This document shows positions 25,845 to 33,519 of a DNA stretch of 64,000 nucleotides, in pieces. The DNA is from Caenispirillum salinarum_A (GTDB taxonomy: Bacteria > Pseudomonadota > Alphaproteobacteria > Rhodospirillales > Rhodospirillaceae), in contig NZ_CP085224.1 in assembly GCF_044803115.1 (NCBI RefSeq), forward strand, positions 3,658,001 through 3,722,000, given 5' to 3'. A model generated the notes under the pieces. The model did no database searches and was not told where the DNA came from. It saw nothing but the letters and a program-made list of their open reading frames with translations. The position numbers and the translations under genes are program-made. Position 1 is the first letter of the stretch. Every line of letters begins with the position of its first letter.

Positions 25845-25860
25845 ATCAAGGATCGTGCCA
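25845..25860 (-). promoter_or_regulatory. Sigma-54 (-24/-12) promoter for the exported-protein operon
   Basis: On the minus strand, TGGCACG-ATCC-TTGAT matches the sigma-54 consensus TGGCACG-N4-TTGCW except for one base in the -12 box. The -24 element is perfect. Predicted start of transcription is about 70 bases before the repeat-protein ATG at 25762. The sigma-54 activator gene at 19575-21056 is the obvious regulator. The 374-base gap around it (25763-26136) holds no gene; its upstream part would be where the activator binds. Confidence 0.75.
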
Positions 25861-26048
25861 CTGCCATGGGGTCGCCGAATCCCGCGGTTTCCCAAGTGGT
25901 TCGCCCGATACCGGGGCCGCCTCCGTTCGCGCCGCTTAACGCCGCCGCATCATCACCCGCCGCATCCGCGCCGCAGAGGCAGGAAACACCGGCCTTTTCG
26001 CTCCGTCCGGAAACGTCAAGCACGCTTAAACCCTTGTGCGGGAACAAG

Positions 26049-26075
26049 AAAGGCGCCCCTTGCAAGGACGCCTTT
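26049..26075 (-). terminator. Hairpin terminator downstream of the 108-aa exported protein gene
   Basis: AAAGGCG/CGCCTTT enclosing CCTTGCAAGG forms a long stem. On the minus strand it is followed by TCTTGTT. It ends the gene at 26137-26463 and insulates the sigma-54 promoter downstream. Confidence 0.6.
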
Positions 26076-26136
26076 ATCGTGGCTTCAAGCACATGAATGG
26101 ATGACGCGGCCTGCGCCGGATGGCTGAGGCCCTGGG

Positions 26137-26463
26137 CTAGAAGCCACCTCCCTTGGTGACGAGCTTCGGCGTCGTCAGCTCGATGATGGGCGTCAGGCCG
26201 ATATCCTGGTTGATGTCGCTACGGCTTGTGGCGAAGCCGGCCCTGCCTGCATCGGCGTAGGTGTCCAGATCCCCGACATCGCCGCCGCCCGTGCGCATCT
26301 GGGGACGGATGAGCGGCCGGATCGGCGCGGCGGGACGGGCCGCCTCGGCCTCCGTCAGCGGGGCGGTGCCGAAGGGGGAGTCTCCGGCCTCCTGCGCCGA
26401 TGCAGCGGCGGAAACGGCAAGACTGGCGACAAGAAGGATCGATGGGCGCGACATCTGGACCAT
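26137..26463 (-). CDS. Small exported protein (E) with a degenerate copy of the locus motif
   Basis: 108 aa, no family recognised. Signal peptide about 1-24 (SILLVASLAVSAAASAQ). After cleavage, DSPFGTAPLTEAEAARPAAP resembles the post-signal segment of genes A, B and C but lacks the final RG. The mature part has PIRPLIRPQMRTGGGD and a C-terminal IGLTPIIELTTPKLVTKGGG. AAAGGG lies before the ATG at 26463. It is separated from the repeat-protein operon by a terminator, so it is a separate transcript. The shared segment suggests it belongs to the same export system. Confidence 0.55.
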   Translation of the reverse strand: MVQMSRPSILLVASLAVSAAASAQEAGDSPFGTAPLTEAEAARPAAPIRPLIRPQMRTGGGDVGDLDTYADAGRAGFATSRSDINQDIGLTPIIELTTPKLVTKGGGF

Positions 26464-26521
26464 GACGGAAACCCTTTCCGGCTAAGGACGCCACACCCGA
26501 AGCAAGCGCCGCGCCAGTCGC

Positions 26522-28861
26522 CTACTCCGCCGCCGCACGGCCACCGGCCGTCTGCAGGGCCTGCCACACCTTGAGCGGCGTCGCCGGCATCTGCATGTCG
26601 TGGACGCCGGCCGCGCGAAGGGCGTCCAGCACCGCGTTCATCACTGCCGGTGCGGCGCCGATGGTGCCCGCCTCGCCGGCGCCCTTCACGCCCAGAATGT
26701 TGGTGCGGCAGGGAATTTCCACGGTGGAAAAATCGATATCGGGCAACAGGTCGGCACGCGGCATGGCGTAGTCGAGCATGGTGCCGGTAACCAGCTGGCC
26801 GCTGTCTTCCTCGTACACCACCTCCTCCAGCAGCGCCTGGCCGGCGCCCTGGACGATGCCGCCGATGATCTGGCCGCGCAGCAGCATGGGATTGAGCACC
26901 ACGCCCATGTCGTCCACCACCGTGTAGCCGACGATGCAGGTCTGTCCCGTCTCCGGGTCGATCTCCACCTCGCAGATATGGCAGCCGTTGGGATAGGTGG
27001 CCTCGGGCGGCGTCCAGGCCGCCTGCTCGCGGATTCCCGGGGCGTCGGGGTCCGGGCTGTGGTCGAAGGCCGCCGCCGCCACATCGGCCAGAGAGCGCAC
27101 GGCGTTGGTGCCGCGCGCCCTGAAGGTGCCGGCGTCGAAGGTGACGTGGTCCACCGGCACGTCCAGCAGCCGCGCGGCGACGGCCTTGCCCGTCTCCACC
27201 ACCTTGTCCACCGCCTGCGACAGCGAGGCCCCGCCGACGGGCAGCGAGCGCGAGCCGCCGGTGCCCTTGCCCGTGGGCACCACCTGCGTGTCGCCCTGGA
27301 CGACGCGGATGCGGTCCATGGGCAGGCCCAGCTCTGCCGCGACCATCTGCGCATAGGCCGTCTCGTGCCCCTGGCCCGACGACTGGCTGCCGATGAGCAC
27401 GGTGGCCTTGCCGTCGCGGTCCAGGTGGACGTGCGCCGTCTCGTCGCCGCCGCCGCCGCAGGCTTCCACATAATAGCTCATGCCGATGCCGCGCAGCCGC
27501 CCGAGCCGGGCAGCGTCGGCACGCCGGTCCTCGAACCCGGCCCAGCCGGCGCGGCGCATGGCCTCCTCCATCAACCGCGCGAACTCGCCGGAATCGTAGG
27601 TGCGGCCGAGCGCGGTCCTGTAGGGCATGGCGTCGGGCGGGATGAAGTTGCGGCGGCGCACCTCGTCGCGCGGAAGGCCCGTGGCCTCGGCGGCGGCGTC
27701 CGCCAGCCGCTCGATCACATATGACGCTTCCGGCCGTCCGGCGCCACGATAGGCGTCCACCGGTGCCGTGTTGGTGGTCATCACCCGCACCCGCGCATGC
27801 GCCGTCGGGATGGTGTAGACGCCGGGCAGCATGGCCGTGCCCGCCATGGTCGGCACGAAGGCCCCCATCTGCGAGACGTAGGCCCCGACGTTGGCGCGGG
27901 TGTCGACGCGCAGCGCCAGGAACCGTCCCTCGGCATCCAGCGCCAGTTCGGCGCGGGTCAGGTGGTCGCGGCCGTGGGTGTCGGCCAGGAAGCCTTCCGT
28001 CCGTTCGGCCACCCATTTCACCGGGCGGCCGACCTTGCGCGCGGCGATCAGCACCAGGGCGTGCTCGTTGAACAGGAACAGCCGCATCCCGAAGCCGCCG
28101 CCGACGTCCGGCGAGATGACGCGCAGCTTCTCCGGCGGCACCTTCAGCACGCTCTGGCACAGCCAGCCCTGCAGGGTGTGGGAGCCCTGGCTGCCGGTGG
28201 TCAGGGTGAAGCGGTCCTCCGCGGCATCGTACTCGCCCAACGCCCCGCGCGGCTCCAGCGGAGTCGGCGCGAGGCGGTTGTTGACCAGGTCCAGGCTGAC
28301 CACCCGGTCGGCCTTGGCGAAGGCGGCCTCCGTCGCGTCGGCATCGCCCATGGACCAGTCCACCAGCACGTTGCCGGGCGCGAGGCCGGACCAGACCTCC
28401 GGCGCGCCCTCGGCCGAGGCGGCGGACAGGCAGGCGACCACCGGCAGGTCATCGACCTCCAGCATGACGGCCTCGGCGGCATCGCGGGCCTGCTGGAGCG
28501 TCTCCGCCACCACGAAGGCCACCGGCTCGCCTACGAAGCGCACCGTGTCGCGGGCGAGCACGGGACGCGGCGGCACGGGCATCTTCTCGCCGGCGGCATT
28601 CTTGGGCCGGACGATGGTGGGCAGATCGCCGATGTCGTCCGCCTCCAGGTCGACGGCCGTCAGCACGGCCAGAACGCCCGGCATCTCGCGGGCGGATTCT
28701 ACATCCAGCTCGCGGATTTTGCCGTGGGCGACGGACGATCGCACCGTCACGCCATGCACCTGGCCGGCCGGTGCGATGTCGTCGGTGTAGTGCCCCGCGC
28801 CGGTCAGGAATCGCTGATCCTCAACCCGGCGGATGGCCTGTCCCGCGCCGAAACGACCCAT
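26522..28861 (-). CDS. Molybdenum hydroxylase large subunit, form II CoxL-like (orphan)
   Basis: 779 aa, the full length for the molybdopterin-binding subunit of the xanthine dehydrogenase/aldehyde oxidase/CO dehydrogenase family. The N-terminal domain a/b-hammerhead reads FLTGAGHYTDDI. The Mo-cofactor region has GSQGSHTLQGWL, VGGGFGMRLFLFNE and the active-site loop AYRGAGR (near residue 370), the motif of form II CoxL; form I enzymes have AYRCSFR. The catalytic Glu is in GVKGAGEAGTIGA. FAD and 2Fe-2S subunits normally encoded beside it are absent on both sides. The substrate is therefore unknown: an aldehyde or N-heterocycle is as likely as CO. The ATG is at 28861; the promoter region is shared with cysI. 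Confidence 0.88.
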   Translation of the reverse strand: MGRFGAGQAIRRVEDQRFLTGAGHYTDDIAPAGQVHGVTVRSSVAHGKIRELDVESAREMPGVLAVLTAVDLEADDIGDLPTIVRPKNAAGEKMPVPPRPVLARDTVRFVGEPVAFVVAETLQQARDAAEAVMLEVDDLPVVACLSAASAEGAPEVWSGLAPGNVLVDWSMGDADATEAAFAKADRVVSLDLVNNRLAPTPLEPRGALGEYDAAEDRFTLTTGSQGSHTLQGWLCQSVLKVPPEKLRVISPDVGGGFGMRLFLFNEHALVLIAARKVGRPVKWVAERTEGFLADTHGRDHLTRAELALDAEGRFLALRVDTRANVGAYVSQMGAFVPTMAGTAMLPGVYTIPTAHARVRVMTTNTAPVDAYRGAGRPEASYVIERLADAAAEATGLPRDEVRRRNFIPPDAMPYRTALGRTYDSGEFARLMEEAMRRAGWAGFEDRRADAARLGRLRGIGMSYYVEACGGGGDETAHVHLDRDGKATVLIGSQSSGQGHETAYAQMVAAELGLPMDRIRVVQGDTQVVPTGKGTGGSRSLPVGGASLSQAVDKVVETGKAVAARLLDVPVDHVTFDAGTFRARGTNAVRSLADVAAAAFDHSPDPDAPGIREQAAWTPPEATYPNGCHICEVEIDPETGQTCIVGYTVVDDMGVVLNPMLLRGQIIGGIVQGAGQALLEEVVYEEDSGQLVTGTMLDYAMPRADLLPDIDFSTVEIPCRTNILGVKGAGEAGTIGAAPAVMNAVLDALRAAGVHDMQMPATPLKVWQALQTAGGRAAAE

Positions 28862-28937
28862 GAAAGCGCCTCCCTGATGTCCGATGCGTTTGCTCGACCA
28901 TACGACAAGCAGGCCGGCTCAGGAACCGCGCGTCGGT

Positions 28938-28996
28938 ACAACATTATTTTAGTGTTGTTTTTTATCGTTTGACTCTGTGTCGGTGTGTTTTATGGT
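28938..28996 (+). promoter_or_regulatory. cysI promoter with a 21-bp near-palindromic operator
   Basis: The palindrome is ACAACATTA-TTT-TAGTGTTGT (28938-28958), mismatched at one pair only. It is followed by TTGACT (28969-28974) and TATGGT (28991-28996) with 16-base spacing. The AT-rich block stands out from its GC-rich surroundings. The arrangement suggests a dimeric regulator binding just upstream of the -35, such as an activator of cysteine biosynthesis. The regulator is not identified. The divergent hydroxylase gene could also be affected. Confidence 0.6.
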
Positions 28997-29065
28997 GTGA
29001 TCCACACAGCCGGCAGACTATTTCCAACACCGGCCCGTCACGCAGCAGCACAGCAGGGACCAGGC

Positions 29066-30775
29066 ATGGCACAGAAGCGCACCGCGCCGTCGGCCGTTGA
29101 GGCGATCAAGCAGGAGAGCAAGGGCCTGCGCGGCACCCTGAAGGCCGAACTGGCCGAACCCGGTGCCTTCACCGAGGCCGCGCACCAGCTCCTCAAGTTC
29201 CACGGCGCCTACGAGCAGTTCGACCGCGACACCGCCACGGCTCGCAAGAAGCAGGGGCTGGAGAAGGAATACAGCGTCATGGTGCGCGCCAAGATCCCGG
29301 GTGGCCGGGTGACGGCGGCGCAGTACCTGGCGCTGGACACGCTGGCCGACACCTGCGGCAACGGCTCGCTTCGCGTTACCACGCGCCAGGGCATCCAGTA
29401 CCACGGCATCCTGAAAGGCGACCTGAAGGCGGCGATTGCGGGCATCAACGACAGCCTGCTGACAACGCTGGGCGCCTGCGGCGACGTGGTGCGCAACGTG
29501 ATGAGCCACCCCGCCCCCATTGCCGACGCCAAGCACCGCCGGCTGGAAGAGGACGCGCGGCGCATCTCGGAACGCTTCAACTGGACCTCGGGCGCCTACC
29601 ACGAGATCTGGCTGGACGGCGAGCCGGTGGACGCCGGCGATGACGGGCTGGCGCAGGAAGACGCCATCTACGGCAAGCTCTACCTGCCGCGGAAGTTCAA
29701 GATCGGCATCGCGCTGCCCGAGGACAATTCCGTCGACATCCTGACCCACGACCTGGGCATCATCGCCCTGTTCGAAGGGGACGAACTGGTCGGCTACAAC
29801 CTTGCCCTCGGCGGCGGCCTGGGCCAGACCCATAACCGCGAGGACACGTTCCCGCGGCTCGGCACCCCGCTGGTCTTCGTCGGGCCCGACGACCTGATCC
29901 GGGGCGTGGAGGCGGTGGTGGCGCTGCAACGCGACCACGGCAACCGCGCCGACCGCAAGCGCGCGCGCCTGAAGTACGTGCTGGAGGACAAGGGCATCCC
30001 CTGGGTCCGCAGGACGCTGGAGGAATACTTCGGCGGACTGCTGGAGGACGCGCGCCCCATGCCGGCCTTCCAGGTCGCCGACCACATGGGCTGGCAAGAG
30101 CAGGGCGACGGCCGCTGGTACCTGGGCCTTCCGATCTCCAGCGGCCGCATCCAGGACACCGAGACCGTCCGCCTGCGCACCGCGCTCCGCACCGTCGTCA
30201 AGCGCTTCGCCGTGGACGTTGTGCTGACGCCCGAGCAGGACATCATCCTGTCCAACGTCGAGCCCAGCGACCGCACCGACATCGAGGACGAGCTGCGCGC
30301 CCATGGCGTGCGGCTGGCGGAAGACATCGTCACGCTCGACCGCTGGACGCTCGCCTGCCCCGCCCTGCCCACCTGCGGCCTGGCACTGACCGAAGCCGAG
30401 CGGGTGCGCGACCCGATGGTGGCCGCCATCCACACCGAAATGGAGCGCCACGGCATCGGCGCGGAAGCGGTCAGCTTGCGCATCACCGGCTGCCCCAACG
30501 GCTGCGCCCGCCCGCCGACGGCGGAAATCGGGCTGGTCGGGCGGATGCCGGGCAAGTACGCGGTTTTCGTCGGCGGATCGTTCGAGGGCACGCGCCTGAA
30601 CGAGAAGCTTCAGGACAAGGTGCCCGAGGCCGACGTGCCGGTGCTGCTGGGCCGCCTGTTCGGCCTGTTCGCCGAACAGCGCGAGCATGGCGAACGCTTC
30701 GGCGACTTCTGCCACCGGCTCGGCACGCAGGCGCTGGCCGACCACCTGAATGCCATGGCCGAGGCGGCTGAGTAG
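29066..30775 (+). CDS. cysI: Assimilatory sulfite reductase hemoprotein CysI
   Basis: Reduces sulfite to sulfide using siroheme and a 4Fe-4S cluster. 569 aa. Two ferredoxin-like and siroheme-binding halves are seen; NGSLRVTTRQGIQYHGI is the N-terminal substrate loop. Cluster/siroheme ligands are CPALPTCGLALTEAERV (near residue 431) and TGCPNGCARP (near 476). No cysJ flavoprotein gene is nearby, so electrons may come from ferredoxin or a distant partner. Start ATG 29066 has AGGGA upstream; an earlier in-frame codon lies within the promoter. It is followed by cysG and cysH. Neighbours favour sulfite over nitrite as substrate. Confidence 0.9.
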   Translation: MAQKRTAPSAVEAIKQESKGLRGTLKAELAEPGAFTEAAHQLLKFHGAYEQFDRDTATARKKQGLEKEYSVMVRAKIPGGRVTAAQYLALDTLADTCGNGSLRVTTRQGIQYHGILKGDLKAAIAGINDSLLTTLGACGDVVRNVMSHPAPIADAKHRRLEEDARRISERFNWTSGAYHEIWLDGEPVDAGDDGLAQEDAIYGKLYLPRKFKIGIALPEDNSVDILTHDLGIIALFEGDELVGYNLALGGGLGQTHNREDTFPRLGTPLVFVGPDDLIRGVEAVVALQRDHGNRADRKRARLKYVLEDKGIPWVRRTLEEYFGGLLEDARPMPAFQVADHMGWQEQGDGRWYLGLPISSGRIQDTETVRLRTALRTVVKRFAVDVVLTPEQDIILSNVEPSDRTDIEDELRAHGVRLAEDIVTLDRWTLACPALPTCGLALTEAERVRDPMVAAIHTEMERHGIGAEAVSLRITGCPNGCARPPTAEIGLVGRMPGKYAVFVGGSFEGTRLNEKLQDKVPEADVPVLLGRLFGLFAEQREHGERFGDFCHRLGTQALADHLNAMAEAAE

Positions 30776-30802
30776 AGCCGCCCCAGGTCCACCCCTTCCC
30801 GA

Positions 30803-30894
30803 CCTCCTCCGCCGGTCCGCGTCCTTCAGGGCGTCCGGCTTCGACCCCCGCTGACGGGTGCCCTTCCCCACAGGCGCGGCATCGGCGGAGGAGG
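30803..30894 (+). promoter_or_regulatory. Structured intercistronic region between cysI and cysG
   Basis: A perfect 12-base inverted repeat (CCTCCTCCGCCG at 30803-30814, CGGCGGAGGAGG at 30883-30894) encloses 68 bases that include a CCCG-CTGA-CGGG hairpin. The gap of 150 bases is long for an operon. It could be an RNA element controlling cysG or a processing site. I do not recognise a known riboswitch core. Confidence 0.45.
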
Positions 30895-30925
30895 CGGGGA
30901 CCCTGCACCCCCTGGAGGGCACGGC

Positions 30926-32341
30926 ATGGAGCAGTTCCCCATCTTTCTCACCACCACCGGCGGATCGGTGCTGATCGTCGGCGGCGGGGTGAACGCCGCC
31001 CGCAAGGCGCGCCTGCTGAGCAAGGCGAGCGCACGGGTGGACGTGATCTCGGACGGCCCGCCGCACCCGGAGCTTCAGACCCTCGCCGACGCCGGGGCGG
31101 TGACGGTGCACGCGCGCCCCTTTACCGACATTGACGTGGACGGCCGCCTGCTGGTCATCGGCGCGGTGGAGGACGACGACGCGCTGCTGTACCGGATCGC
31201 CGCCGCCGCCAGGGCCGCCCGCGTGCCGGTGAACGTGGTCGACCGGCCGGACCTGTCCACCTTCCTCATGCCCGCCATCGTCGACCGCGACCCGCTGGTG
31301 GTCGCCATCGGATCGGGCGGATCGGCGCCTGTTCTGGCGCGGTCGATCCGCGCGAAGATCGAGGCGATGCTGCCCGCCCGCACCGGCGCGCTGGCCCGCT
31401 TCGCCGACGGCTTCCGCTCCACCGTCGCCCGCGCCCTGCCCGCCGACGCACGCCGCCGGTTCTGGGAATGGGTGTTCGACGGGCCCGTCTCCTCTGCCGT
31501 TCTATCGGGCGACGAACCGCGCGCGCGATCGGCCCTCATCGACCGTCTCAACCGCAACCAGGCGGGCGAGACGCCGGGCCTGGTGCAGCTGGTGGGTGTC
31601 GGCCCGGGCGACCCCGACCTTCTGACCTTCAAGGCCCTGCGCGCGATGCAGACGGCCGACGTGGTGCTGGTGGACAGCCTCGTGTCGCCGGAGATTCTGG
31701 AATGCGTGCGCCGCGATGCCCTGCGCATCGACGTCGGCAAGCGCAGTGGCCGCCACACCATGCCGCAGTCCGACATCCAGGAGTTGATGGTGGAACACGC
31801 CCGCGCCGGCCAGCGCGTGGTGCGGCTGAAGGGCGGCGATCCGTTCCTCTTCGGCCGCGGCGGCGAGGAACGCGCGCACCTGCTGGCCGCCGGCGTGCCG
31901 GTGGAGGTGGTGCCCGGCGTCTCGGCGGCGTTTGGCTGCGCGGCGGCGACCGGCATTCCGCTCACCCACCGCGACCATGCGCAGGGGGTGACGTTCGTCA
32001 CCGGCCATGCCCGCGACGCCGACGGAGTGCCGGACCTGGACTGGGAAGCCCTGTCGCGTCCGGGACATACGGTGGTGGTCTACATGGGTGTCGCCACCGC
32101 GCCCGCCATTGCCGACCGCCTCATCGCCGCCGGCCGCAGTGCCGCCACGCCCTGCGCTGTGGTCGAGAACGGCACCCGACCCGACCAGCGCACCCTGCCG
32201 ACCACCCTTGGCGCGCTGGCCGACACTGTTGCCGCAGCCGGCGTCAACGGCCCCGCTCTTCTGTTCATCGGCGAGGTCTGCGAGGCCGTCGCCACCGATT
32301 TCGCCGTTCAGGCACCGCCCCTTGCGGCCGGTGCGTTGTAA
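30926..32341 (+). CDS. cysG: Siroheme synthase CysG (precorrin-2 dehydrogenase/ferrochelatase plus uroporphyrinogen III methyltransferase)
   Basis: Makes siroheme, the cofactor of CysI. 471 aa fusion. The N-terminal dehydrogenase/chelatase has VLIVGGGVNAARKARLL (residues 15-31) and MPAIVDRDPLVVAIGSGG. The C-terminal methyltransferase begins VQLVGVGPGDPDLLTFKALR near residue 220 and includes RLKGGDPFLFGRGGEE and EVVPGVSAAFGCAAATGIPLTH. Length and domain order match the E. coli enzyme. The location between cysI and cysH ties cofactor supply to sulfite reduction. Confidence 0.95.
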   Translation: MEQFPIFLTTTGGSVLIVGGGVNAARKARLLSKASARVDVISDGPPHPELQTLADAGAVTVHARPFTDIDVDGRLLVIGAVEDDDALLYRIAAAARAARVPVNVVDRPDLSTFLMPAIVDRDPLVVAIGSGGSAPVLARSIRAKIEAMLPARTGALARFADGFRSTVARALPADARRRFWEWVFDGPVSSAVLSGDEPRARSALIDRLNRNQAGETPGLVQLVGVGPGDPDLLTFKALRAMQTADVVLVDSLVSPEILECVRRDALRIDVGKRSGRHTMPQSDIQELMVEHARAGQRVVRLKGGDPFLFGRGGEERAHLLAAGVPVEVVPGVSAAFGCAAATGIPLTHRDHAQGVTFVTGHARDADGVPDLDWEALSRPGHTVVVYMGVATAPAIADRLIAAGRSAATPCAVVENGTRPDQRTLPTTLGALADTVAAAGVNGPALLFIGEVCEAVATDFAVQAPPLAAGAL

Positions 32342-32361
32342 GTCAGGTCACGGAGCTTTCG

Positions 32362-33093
32362 ATGCATTCTTCCTCCGCCCAGGCGCTTGCCGACCTTCCC
32401 GACGCATCCCCCGAGCTGGCCGCGCTGGCCGACGAAACCCTGACGGCCGAGGCGCTGCTGGAACGCGCCGTCGAGCTGTTCCCCGGCAAACTGGCGCTGG
32501 TCAGTTCCTTCGGCGCGGAAGCGGCAGTGCTGCTGGAGCTGATGGCGTCCGTCGATCCTACCGTGCCGGTCCTGTTCATCGACACGGGCAAGCTGTTCGG
32601 CGAGACCCTGCGCTACCGGGATCGTGTCGCGGAACATCTGGGGCTGGCCGACGTGCGCTCCATCCGTCCGCGCCGCGACGCCGTGCAGGCCGCCGATCCC
32701 AACGGGGTCCTGTGGACCCAGGACGCCGATGCCTGCTGCGCGCTCCGCAAGGTGGAGCCGCTGGAGCGCGCGCTTGGCGGCTTCGACGCCTGGATCAGCG
32801 GCCGCAAGCGCTTTCACGGCGCCACGCGGGCCAGCCTGCCCAAGGCCGAGGTCGTCGACGGCCGGGTGAAGATCAACCCGCTGGCCGACTGGACGCGCGA
32901 GGAAATCCAGGCGCGGTTCGAGGCGTCGAAACTGCCGCGCCACCCGCTGGAGGCCGACGGCTTCCTGTCCATCGGCTGCATGCCCTGCACCGACCGCGTT
33001 CAGCCCGGCGAGGACATCCGCGCCGGGCGCTGGCGGGGCCAGGACAAGACCGAATGCGGCATCCACTTCACGGGAAGCGGCGACGGGATTTGA
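32362..33093 (+). CDS. cysH: Adenylyl-sulfate (APS/PAPS) reductase CysH
   Basis: Reduces activated sulfate to sulfite. 243 aa. The PP-loop-type nucleotide site is LVSSFGAEAAVLL. Cys pairs DACCALRK (near 123) and GCMPCTDRV (near 205) are the four ligands of the 4Fe-4S cluster that marks the APS-using bacterial type. The catalytic Cys is in TECGIHF near the C-terminus. The ATG at 32362 is the first codon fitting the family N-terminus; it lies 20 bases after cysG. Confidence 0.92.
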   Translation: MHSSSAQALADLPDASPELAALADETLTAEALLERAVELFPGKLALVSSFGAEAAVLLELMASVDPTVPVLFIDTGKLFGETLRYRDRVAEHLGLADVRSIRPRRDAVQAADPNGVLWTQDADACCALRKVEPLERALGGFDAWISGRKRFHGATRASLPKAEVVDGRVKINPLADWTREEIQARFEASKLPRHPLEADGFLSIGCMPCTDRVQPGEDIRAGRWRGQDKTECGIHFTGSGDGI

Positions 33094-33096
33094 CGC

Positions 33097-33408
33097 CTAC
33101 TCCGCCGCCTCCGGCGCCGGCTCGCGCGGGGTGGCGGCGGCCAGAAGCTCCGTCAGACGGTCCAGCGCCTCGGAAAGCGACGACGCAGCGGAGGCCGGGG
33201 CGGAGTCCGCCGGCATCGCCACGACGCCAGCGGCAGTCAGACGCAGGACCACCGGCCAGACCAGACCGTCGGCGGTGAAGAACTCCACCTGGCCGTCCTC
33301 GCGGTCGGGGCCGATGACGAATACGGGCCGGGCGTCCACCTTCTCCCGCGAAAGGCGGCCACGGGCCTGCGCCACCACCTCGTGGGGCACGGGAGGAATC
33401 TGGAACAT
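33097..33408 (-). CDS. Hypothetical protein (103 aa)
   Basis: No family recognised. MFQIPPVPHEVVAQARGRL opens a compact domain with PVFVIGPDREDGQVEFFTA, then an Ala/Pro/Glu-rich tail. There is no signal peptide or membrane helix. GGAGG precedes the ATG at 33408. It converges on cysH with a three-base gap. The codon use is like its neighbours, so it is probably a real soluble protein. Confidence 0.55.
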   Translation of the reverse strand: MFQIPPVPHEVVAQARGRLSREKVDARPVFVIGPDREDGQVEFFTADGLVWPVVLRLTAAGVVAMPADSAPASAASSLSEALDRLTELLAAATPREPAPEAAE

Positions 33409-33519
33409 GGGGTGCCTCCGTAGGGAATGGTGCGTTGCGGCGACTTTGGGGACGAGGCGCCCCGCCGTATACCGAAACTTCCGTGACACCCCCGCCTGCC
33501 CCCGTCCCGCCCCCTTCGA

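Noticed and set aside
29066..30775. Assignment of the siroheme enzyme as nitrite reductase
   Set aside because: The downstream cysG and cysH and lack of nitrate genes favour sulfite reductase, although sequence alone does not exclude nitrite.
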